Assembly (NCBI GenBank): GCA_002707085.1
Contig: PALY01000161.1
Location: 1-12,216 of the forward strand
Direction: 5' to 3'
Origin: Deltaproteobacteria bacterium
Lineage (GTDB): Bacteria > Myxococcota_A > UBA796
Length of the DNA stretch: 12,216 nt
The notes under the pieces are model-generated. The model made no database searches. It was not told the origin of the DNA and saw nothing but the letters and a program-made list of their open reading frames with translations. Made by a program: the position numbers and the translations under genes. Positions 6,988-12,216 of the stretch are shown here, piece by piece; position 1 is the stretch's first letter, and every line of letters starts with the position of its first letter.

Positions 6988-7254
6988 CGTTTTCCTCCTA
7001 TCGCCGCGTGTTCTTCCGCGTTCGACGAAGCGTCGCCCTCTTTGATTCTTGGAGGGGAGAAAAGGGGTGGCCAATTTAATGTCGATGATGGTGGACGTTT
7101 TTCGTCCTTTTAGAGAGAGGTAAAATAAAAATCTATTCGAGAAAAAACGAGATTTTTACGCGCAGGAAACGCTCATCCGTCCTCTCTCTCTCGAACGCAC
7201 GCGCGTGGATACGAGCGTACAAACATATATACAAATACAAAATCATCATCTATC
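6988..7254. promoter_or_regulatory. Spacer: 3' UTR of USP gene and promoter/leader of PZP gene
   Basis: 267 bp between two minus-strand genes. Near the USP stop, the minus strand carries three TTTGTA copies (plus-strand TACAAA at 7218-7223, 7230-7235 and 7236-7241), overlapping a TATATA, which could serve 3'-end formation or transcription. A perfect inverted repeat lies at 7126-7158. The last 87 bases are open in the PZP frame but lack an ATG. Confidence 0.45.
7126..7158. repeat. Inverted repeat, 9-bp stem
   Basis: TAAAAATCT (7126-7134) and AGATTTTTA (7150-7158) are exact reverse complements with a 15-base spacer. It lies in the spacer between the USP and PZP genes. AT-rich, so formation by chance is possible. 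Confidence 0.55.
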
Positions 7255-8982
7255 TCAGGTTAAAAACTCCTCCTCTTCCGAAAAGGCCTCTTCCTCGTCT
7301 TCGCCGCGTGCTTTTTGGTAAAAGAGAATGTACCCGTGTTCGCTGCCGCCGTCTTCCCCTTCACCAGGGCCACCTTTGGAACCAAAAACAGATTCTAACT
7401 CTTCCGTGCTCATGTCTTGGACGGTTTCGTCGTCAAACATGACCCATCGTTCGGTAGCACCGCCTCCGGTGGCTTTGTAACCAGAAGTTCGGGCGAAACA
7501 GACGTAATGGCCGTGGTTCGGGCCGCTGCCAATGTGAACGACGACGGCAAAGAGGCAATAAAGGTCGTCGACGGAGGTAGAGTCGTCCGAAAGGTTCGGA
7601 AGTTTCAATTCGCGGGAGAAGACGACCCGATGATTCAGCTTTTGCAAACGCCCGACAGATTCGACGTATTTGAAGCGTTTGAGGTGGATCGCCAAGACCG
7701 AAGGCGCAGTGCGGATGAGGAGTCGTTTGTGCGCTTCGTGTAAACCGGAACAAGAATCGCATTGGAACTTGTCTTCGCCACCAAGAAGTTCACTGGCGGA
7801 GAAATCTGAGAGGCATTGTTGAATGGAGGAATTTGGTTTGACCTCGACGGAGATTTCGAGGAAGGATTCGGATCGCGACGTGACATTTTCGCACCACAAA
7901 CATTTGGTCTCGTTGACCGTTTCGCCTTGGAAGACTTCGTGGATCCACGTTTGCTTTTCTTTTTCTTCATTGTTGCTGGGCGGTTTCGTTCGCATATTGA
8001 ATGCGTCACTAATGCCACCGGAGTTTGGTATTGACGATCTATTCGTACTTTCGGCGTGTTTTCCTGAACCGTTTTTAGTAGTAACGCTCTTGTTATCTTC
8101 CCTGCCGTTTACCGCCTTCTTCTTTAAACCCACGCTTGGGATCGCTTTGCTCCCTTCATCTGTGCTCAACCGACTACCGTTCGAAACCCTTGACGATCCC
8201 TTACCTAAGCTGTTTCCACCATCACTCGTCCTCGAACTCCTCTTCGAATCGTAATTATCCTTCACTTCGTCTCTCTCTCTTTCTAAAATCTCGCAACATT
8301 CATTCAGGAGATAATTCAAAAACTCGTGCGCGTCTTGATGCTCGTACGAATTAAAGCGTTCGTCCGACTTCTTCAATCGCGAGACGAACTTCTTCGGTTC
8401 CACCACAGGGACACGTTTCGTCGAACTCGTCACCGCTTTGTCCTCTTTCTTAGACATCTCCGTAAATAACCCGCCAAGCGATAACAACAAGTTCGCGTCT
8501 GAGTCCGTTTGCGTCGCGTGGTATTCCAAGAGCAGCTGTTTAAACGGTTGGCAATGATACAACGCTTGCAACACCGAGTTGCAGTAGCACGTGTTCCCGA
8601 AATTTTCCAGGCCGACGCCTAAACCTGTGTTGTTTTTCTTTCCGGCGTCTTGTTTTGTTCGCGTCGTCGCTGCGCTCGTCTTCTCAAAAGGAGAGGCATT
8701 CTTCGTCCCATTTTCGTTGGTGCATTCGTTCATTGTCGAATTCGTTTTCAAGTTCTCGTCGACGAGTTCCGAGCTCGCGAGGCCGTGCGTGCGTTTTGTT
8801 CCATCGCCCTGTTGATTAGAATTCGCGTTTATCATCCCTTTGCTCATCATGCCGCGCTCATTTGGATGCGCGTCGCTCGAATCTCCTCCGCCTTTTTGTC
8901 CCGCTTCAAAGTCGCCATCCGCCGCGCAAAAAGGCACCACTTCGTCGCTCGAGGACGCCGATTTCGAGCTCGTCGCACCCAT
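7255..8982 (-). CDS. Ubiquitin carboxyl-terminal hydrolase, USP12/USP46 (plant UBP3/UBP4) type
   Basis: A 575-residue cysteine protease that removes ubiquitin. Catalytic Cys box GLENFGNTCYCNSVLQALY (nucleophile C132), QDAHEFLNYLLNE (216-228), zinc ribbon CLWC (361-364) and CDSC (408-411), His box NHGHYVCFAR (H492) and FDDETV (D517); the triad is complete. The NTCYCNS variant and the order of boxes match USP12/USP46 and Arabidopsis UBP3/UBP4, whose activity depends on WD40 cofactors. The start MGATSSKS has Gly2 and Ser6, a typical N-myristoylation signal, and resembles the MGAAGSK start of UBP3/4, which supports ATG 8982. Plant homologues are about 370 residues; the extra length is a disordered N-terminal part (about 15-115), a Ser/Gly/Lys-rich insertion before the zinc ribbon (about 243-343) and an acidic tail. 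Homologues act on histones H2A/H2B, receptors and signalling proteins; the substrate here is unknown. Confidence 0.93.
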   Translation of the reverse strand: MGATSSKSASSSDEVVPFCAADGDFEAGQKGGGDSSDAHPNERGMMSKGMINANSNQQGDGTKRTHGLASSELVDENLKTNSTMNECTNENGTKNASPFEKTSAATTRTKQDAGKKNNTGLGVGLENFGNTCYCNSVLQALYHCQPFKQLLLEYHATQTDSDANLLLSLGGLFTEMSKKEDKAVTSSTKRVPVVEPKKFVSRLKKSDERFNSYEHQDAHEFLNYLLNECCEILERERDEVKDNYDSKRSSRTSDGGNSLGKGSSRVSNGSRLSTDEGSKAIPSVGLKKKAVNGREDNKSVTTKNGSGKHAESTNRSSIPNSGGISDAFNMRTKPPSNNEEKEKQTWIHEVFQGETVNETKCLWCENVTSRSESFLEISVEVKPNSSIQQCLSDFSASELLGGEDKFQCDSCSGLHEAHKRLLIRTAPSVLAIHLKRFKYVESVGRLQKLNHRVVFSRELKLPNLSDDSTSVDDLYCLFAVVVHIGSGPNHGHYVCFARTSGYKATGGGATERWVMFDDETVQDMSTEELESVFGSKGGPGEGEDGGSEHGYILFYQKARGEDEEEAFSEEEEFLT

Positions 8983-9179
8983 CGGTCACGAAGACGACCC
9001 ACGACGAGAATCCGTCTCCCGTTCGACGGACAACCAAAGGTCGCGAACGAAAGCACGTTTTCCGAAAGTGAAGAAGTTTGTTAGGAATTAATTCTTTTCC
9101 TCATCAAAGTACGGAAAAAAAGTAAAAGGTATTCGACTATTATTACAACGCGCGACGCCTTGCCGCGCTATTTTTTACT
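8983..9179. promoter_or_regulatory. Spacer: 3' end of lipase gene and promoter of USP gene
   Basis: 197 bp. On the minus strand, a TGTAA (9143-9147) lies 33 bases past the lipase stop and another overlaps the stop codon itself; TGTAA is the poly(A) signal of chlorophyte algae such as Chlamydomonas. The rest must carry the USP promoter; no TATA box is evident. Confidence 0.4.
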
Positions 9180-9181
9180 TT
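9119..9181. repeat. Inverted repeat spanning the lipase stop codon
   Basis: AAAGTAAAA (9119-9127) and TTTTACTTT (9173-9181) are exact reverse complements, 45 bases apart. Inside, GCGCG and CGCGC on the minus strand can form a second, GC-rich 5-bp hairpin. The outer arm includes two bases of the lipase TAA stop, so the structure would form in the lipase mRNA 3' UTR. Confidence 0.5.
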
Positions 9182-11600
9182 ACACTTTCTTCGCGTCGTC
9201 CAAGCGTAACTGGACGCAGATATCATTCAACGCGCTTTCGTACCTTGGAATGAAATGGTCCGAGGCCATGTTTTTGTTTAACCATAAAGCAGTGTAGGCC
9301 TCTCGTTTGACGTCGGTGTATAAGGCGAAACGTTGCGGAGCGTCTTCGGGGACGGCTTCTTTTAAGAGAGGTTGTTCGTTCGCCAGGCCTTCGGCTCTGT
9401 TTGCCGCGGCAAGGTCAATCATGTGGAGTATTTTGCCCGCCGGGAAAAGAGGGACGTGTAACGTGCGTTTGCGTTTGGTGTTACCATTTTTGCCGCCGCC
9501 ACTAACATCGCTGTTGCTTACTCCTCCTTCGCCACGCTTTTTCAATTCTCGTTCAATGGCTAAGATTGTTCCTTCTGCATCGGTGTCGTCCTCATCCATG
9601 ATCGCAGAAGTTTCGGATGGATCTTCGATATCGTCCATTGGCTCGAGTTTCTCGCTCTGTTTGAGGCGTTCGGGGGAGATATTTTCGTTAGATATTCTCA
9701 TCTTTGCATTTAAGAGCTCTTCGGATGCTTTCGCAATGCCTCTATCGTTTTGTAGACGCAACACGCGCTCAGTCGCTTCCGGTTCTGAAGCATCCAGCAT
9801 TTCCTCCGTGATGGACTCTCTGGAGATGCGTTCCTCCTCGGCGGCGTCGAGTCCTCCTGCGCAGTATTGCGTGTGCAACGCGACACCTCCCAAGGAGGTG
9901 GTTTTCGTTTCTATTTCTACGTCGTGTAGTTCTCCTTTAGACGAGGATAAAGTTGCGGGGATTTTCTTGTGCTGACTTCTTGGTGCAGTGCATCGAAGTA
10001 ACATGGCAACTGATAAACTCGCCAATCGCGACGAGATTGTTCGCGCGGATTTCGTCGCCGTCGATGCCGTAGTTGCTAATAAATTGCGGCCTTGCGATGC
10101 AATTGTTGCCGCTAATGGCGGTGTTTTTCCCGCTACACCAGTTGTGGATGTAGTTCTGTTAGATGTAAAATCAGCATCTGAACTAGTTTTCTCAGAGCGG
10201 GCTGCTGGAGATGGAAGTACCGCCACATCTGGCGCATCGTTCCACTCGTTGTCTGGAGAAGCAAAATTCTTCTTTGTGTTCTCTTTATCTGGAGATCGAG
10301 GTCCGATGCACGGTATGGGCACGCCGCACACTTTTGGTGCGTTCGCTAAAACTGCCTTCGCAGCATTTTCGTCCGTAAACGTCGCCGCCAACGTTCCAGC
10401 GGCTTCGTCACCCATAATTCCCAAACCCCCAAGTTCCGCGTCGCCTTTGATTCTTTCGCCTCTTTGCAGAAATCGTTGCAAGACCTTCTGTTCAACGCTC
10501 GTTTTTACAATCTGTTCGCGCATATCCTCCGCTCGCGAGTAAGACAATAAAGGCACCACGTCACCTCTATTGATCAACGTCGTCGTCCACGGCGCACAGT
10601 TCGCAGCCAAATCTTCCGAGAGCATGGACGGGCACCCGAAAGCAATCACTCGCACGTCTGAAAAATGTTCCGGCTGCGCGTCTCTCAACATTTGACCTAA
10701 AAGAACGCCTACTCCACCACCTAAGGAATGACCAACGACCATAAAATCGTAATTTGGGTTCATTTCTCTCGCTTTCCTCAGTTCTTCCGTCGCATTTTGC
10801 ATCAACCACCTCGCGTTAGCTAAAAATCCGGCGTGAGCGTACCCGACGACGACATCCCCGGATCCGTCCGGTCGTATCGCGTGGTGCGGGCTCGAATGTG
10901 CCGTCAGCGCCGTCAACGAATCCTTGATTGAATGCGTCCCACGAATCACCAACAACAGGGATTTCACGTTTTCATCTTTAAACAGGACAAACGCGGGTTT
11001 ATACGTCAACGGTTTCAATTGATGTAACAAAATCTTTTGGTACGAATCGTCGACGCGTCGTCGGATGGCTTCGAAGTCTCTCGCGCGACGCAAGAGCTTG
11101 TTATATTTCAACGCCAAGCGTATCCTGAGCAACCGTTCGTCCCATCTTTCGCCATTCGCCACTAACGACTCGTGTTGCGTAATATTCTTTCGGAAACTTT
11201 CTTCCGTAATTCGTTTTCCTTCGCCTTTCCTAATCACCGCTTCCGCAATCTCGTCTTTGCAGTCTCTGTTCGCCAACTGTCGAATGGCCAGCAAATGGTC
11301 CACTCTCCAAATCTTAAGTATCGACAACGCGTCCGTCCATCCCATCCGAACGATGTTGGCCAGTCTCGACGCGGTTTCGCCGTACGTTTGCGGTTGTTCC
11401 GAGAGATGCCAATCGTCGCGATCGTCTTGCGCATCGTCGTCGTTCCCAGGATCCGACGCGCGTGGCGATCCCCCGCTCGAGTGTCTCCGCATTTGGATGC
11501 CGCCACCATCGCCCAAACTCGAAGAGGAATAATTCGACGACTTCGCGTAAAACAACGACGCGAGCGTGGTCAGCGTCGCCGCGGCAACGACGCTCGCCAT
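9180..11600 (-). CDS. Class 3 lipase, sn1-diacylglycerol-lipase-like, with large insertion
   Basis: An 806-residue predicted lipase that would hydrolyse diacylglycerol or other glycerolipids. MASVVAAATLTTLASLFYA at the N-terminus looks like a signal anchor or single membrane segment, followed by a disordered acidic linker. The alpha/beta-hydrolase core shows VIRGTHSIKDSLTAL (oxyanion G221-T222-H223), as in DAG lipases, the nucleophile elbow VVGHSLGGGVG (S292), NRGDVVPLLS (D347) and, much later, PLFPAGKILHMID (H726), which fits the LYPPGRIIH-type segment carrying the catalytic His. The end, MASDHFIPRYESAL, matches the lipase C-terminus. Between Asp and His lie 378 residues, mostly Ser/Thr/Lys/Glu-rich; human DAG lipases have a much smaller regulatory loop at this place. 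The open frame begins at TTG 11810, but the first ATG is 11600, with G at -3 and +4. Animal-type multi-pass membrane segments are absent. Confidence 0.85.
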   Translation of the reverse strand: MASVVAAATLTTLASLFYAKSSNYSSSSLGDGGGIQMRRHSSGGSPRASDPGNDDDAQDDRDDWHLSEQPQTYGETASRLANIVRMGWTDALSILKIWRVDHLLAIRQLANRDCKDEIAEAVIRKGEGKRITEESFRKNITQHESLVANGERWDERLLRIRLALKYNKLLRRARDFEAIRRRVDDSYQKILLHQLKPLTYKPAFVLFKDENVKSLLLVIRGTHSIKDSLTALTAHSSPHHAIRPDGSGDVVVGYAHAGFLANARWLMQNATEELRKAREMNPNYDFMVVGHSLGGGVGVLLGQMLRDAQPEHFSDVRVIAFGCPSMLSEDLAANCAPWTTTLINRGDVVPLLSYSRAEDMREQIVKTSVEQKVLQRFLQRGERIKGDAELGGLGIMGDEAAGTLAATFTDENAAKAVLANAPKVCGVPIPCIGPRSPDKENTKKNFASPDNEWNDAPDVAVLPSPAARSEKTSSDADFTSNRTTSTTGVAGKTPPLAATIASQGRNLLATTASTATKSARTISSRLASLSVAMLLRCTAPRSQHKKIPATLSSSKGELHDVEIETKTTSLGGVALHTQYCAGGLDAAEEERISRESITEEMLDASEPEATERVLRLQNDRGIAKASEELLNAKMRISNENISPERLKQSEKLEPMDDIEDPSETSAIMDEDDTDAEGTILAIERELKKRGEGGVSNSDVSGGGKNGNTKRKRTLHVPLFPAGKILHMIDLAAANRAEGLANEQPLLKEAVPEDAPQRFALYTDVKREAYTALWLNKNMASDHFIPRYESALNDICVQLRLDDAKKV

Positions 11601-11603
11601 GTC

Positions 11604-11624
11604 GACGACGACGACGACGACGAC
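11604..11624. repeat. (GAC)7 triplet repeat upstream of lipase ATG
   Basis: Seven GAC units on the plus strand, i.e. (GTC)7 in the lipase leader, separated from the ATG by one GAC codon and in frame with it. If translation began upstream it would encode seven Val. Confidence 0.85.
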
Positions 11625-11851
11625 GCGAAAACCACCGCGTGCGCCAACGAAAGGGAGTGGGGGAGAGTGGTGCGCTTCGAAAAGGAGCGCTTTTGTGCCG
11701 TGCGACGCGCGTTCCTTTTTGTGAGGTGTTTTTTGTAACGAGAAAATAAAGCGCCAAAAAATGAAGACGAAGGCTGCTTGGTGTAACTTGTTTTTTCCTG
11801 TCTTGAACAACTCCTTCTTTGTTAATGAATGAATGAATCACAAGGCGTGGC

Positions 11852-11875
11852 ACCACTGGTAACCACTGGTACCAG
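11852..11875. repeat. Tandem ACCACTGGTA pair with 10-bp palindrome
   Basis: ACCACTGGTA occurs twice head to tail (11852-11861, 11862-11871). The second copy runs into CTGGTACCAG (11866-11875), a perfect palindrome. It lies about 250 bp upstream of the lipase ATG, a suitable place for a dimeric transcription-factor site, but the function is unknown. Confidence 0.5.
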
Positions 11876-11985
11876 GTACTCTTTAATGTATATCGTAGTA
11901 CTTCGTATGTATTAGAATGAAAGGGACGGATGATAAAAGTGACAAAGTAAAACCACGTCCTAAAATGAATGAACCCGCAGAATAA

Positions 11986-12216
11986 TCACCAACTCTCTCC
12001 GGAGTCGGAGTCGGAGTCGGAGTCGGACTCGGAATCGGAATCGGAATCGGAATCGGGAAACTCTATCATCTCTTCAAAGATATCATCCCAAGGACATCCG
12101 TTTCCGCGCGCATATTCCAAACAGCGAGTGTGATTATACTTGAGAGCAACATAACAAGTCCTCACATCCCAAGGACATCCGTTTTCGTGCGCATATTTCA
12201 AACACTCGAGATGACC
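11986..12216 (-). CDS. GCPWD ankyrin-like repeat protein, C-terminal end (5' end outside window)
   Basis: 76 residues before a TGA stop, open through the right edge with no ATG, so the N-terminus is outside. The visible part begins GHLECLKYAHENGCPWD and continues with a second, more diverged unit ending CLEYARGNGCPWD. The two NGCPWD boxes are exactly 27 residues apart, a diverged ankyrin-like repeat. The protein ends with an acidic helix-like linker and nine Asp/Glu-Ser dipeptides, then GESW. Families with this GCPWD repeat occur in Bathycoccus and in some giant viruses, usually as long arrays for protein binding; the partner is unknown. The two units share near-identical DNA, pointing to recent duplication. 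Confidence 0.8.
   Translation of the reverse strand, partial: GHLECLKYAHENGCPWDVRTCYVALKYNHTRCLEYARGNGCPWDDIFEEMIEFPDSDSDSDSESDSDSDSDSGESW
12001..12054. repeat. Hexanucleotide coding repeat (9 units, Ser-Asp tail)
   Basis: Nine 6-bp units on the plus strand: four GGAGTC, one GGACTC, four GGAATC. They encode the Asp-Ser tail of the ankyrin-like protein with a single Glu in the middle. The block structure, identical codons within each half, is what replication slippage leaves. Confidence 0.9.
12084..12216. repeat. 81-bp direct repeat encoding ankyrin-like units
   Basis: CATCCCAAGGACATCCGTTT begins at 12084 and CATCCCAAGGACATCCGTTT again at 12165, an 81-bp period. The following 25 bases (to about 12128 and 12209) differ at only a few positions, all compatible with codon third-base changes or single substitutions; the remainder of each unit is diverged or lies outside the window. 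Confidence 0.8.

Larger units (their letters stand above)
11601..11985. promoter_or_regulatory. Spacer: lipase 5' leader/promoter and 3' region of ankyrin-like gene
   Basis: 385 bp between two minus-strand genes. It holds (GAC)7 next to the lipase ATG, a TGAA tetranucleotide run (about 11825-11837), a tandem 10-mer with a palindrome (11852-11875) and AT-rich sequence towards the ankyrin-like stop. The part from 11601 to 11810 is open in the lipase frame without an ATG. I see no gene of its own here. Confidence 0.45.

Noticed and set aside
6988..7074. N-terminal extension of the PZP protein to position 7074
   Set aside because: The codon at 7072-7074 is TTG on the minus strand, and there is no in-frame ATG before 6987, which has a good start context.
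7075..7254. TATATA near 7226 as the PZP gene's TATA box
   Set aside because: It lies about 240 bp from the ATG and only about 25 bases past the USP stop, inside a TTTGTA-rich stretch that is as likely to be 3' UTR.
2551..8982. Functional cluster of a histone reader next to a deubiquitinase that can act on H2A/H2B
   Set aside because: The two are separate eukaryotic transcription units with their own spacer; adjacency alone is weak evidence of shared function.
9307..10542. Two long plus-strand open frames (222 and 184 codons) opposite the lipase
   Set aside because: They are Ser/Ala-rich low-complexity translations antisense to a well-supported gene, as expected from its codon use; no domain is recognisable.

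Overview
This is nuclear DNA of a compact eukaryotic genome, most likely a picoplanktonic green alga of the Mamiellales, with Bathycoccus as the best guess. The grounds are: long, mostly intronless genes packed 40 to 390 bp apart; one spliceosomal-looking intron (GTAAGT...pyrimidine tract...TAG); a UBP3/UBP4-type deubiquitinase that reads like the plant protein; and a C-terminal fragment of the 27-residue GCPWD ankyrin-like repeat family, which I recall as abundant in Bathycoccus. The assignment is inference. I see no bacterial operons, rRNA, tRNA, CRISPR array or transposon.

Layout from left to right: (1) 1-1166, minus strand, a PDE12/CCR4-like endonuclease/exonuclease/phosphatase (EEP) nuclease running off the left edge and starting with seven ATG codons in a row. 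(2) A divergent spacer with a CT microsatellite and a probable 140-bp intron. (3) 1518-2510, plus strand, an acidic coiled-coil protein of unknown function that splicing may extend back to 1309. (4) A 40-bp convergent spacer holding a 14-bp perfect palindrome. (5) 2551-6987, minus strand, a 1478-residue chromatin-type protein: PHD + extended PHD (PZP module), a decayed SNF2-like region, and a C-terminal NSD-like cysteine-rich module. (6) 7255-8982, minus strand, a USP12/USP46 (UBP3/UBP4) ubiquitin protease with a myristoylation-type N-terminus. (7) 9180-11600, minus strand, a class 3 / diacylglycerol-lipase-like enzyme with a very large insertion between its catalytic Asp and His. (8) 11986-12216, minus strand, the C-terminal end of a GCPWD ankyrin-like repeat protein with a Ser-Asp tail made by a hexanucleotide repeat.

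Starts matter here. The longest open frames of the PZP protein and of the lipase begin at TTG codons (7074 and 11810). The first in-frame ATGs, at 6987 and 11600, are used instead. The ankyrin-like frame has no ATG in the window and is 5'-partial. The genes share no obvious pathway; as usual in a eukaryote, each appears to be its own transcription unit. The most unusual object is the PZP / pseudo-SNF2 / cysteine-rich fusion protein, followed by the lipase with its giant loop.
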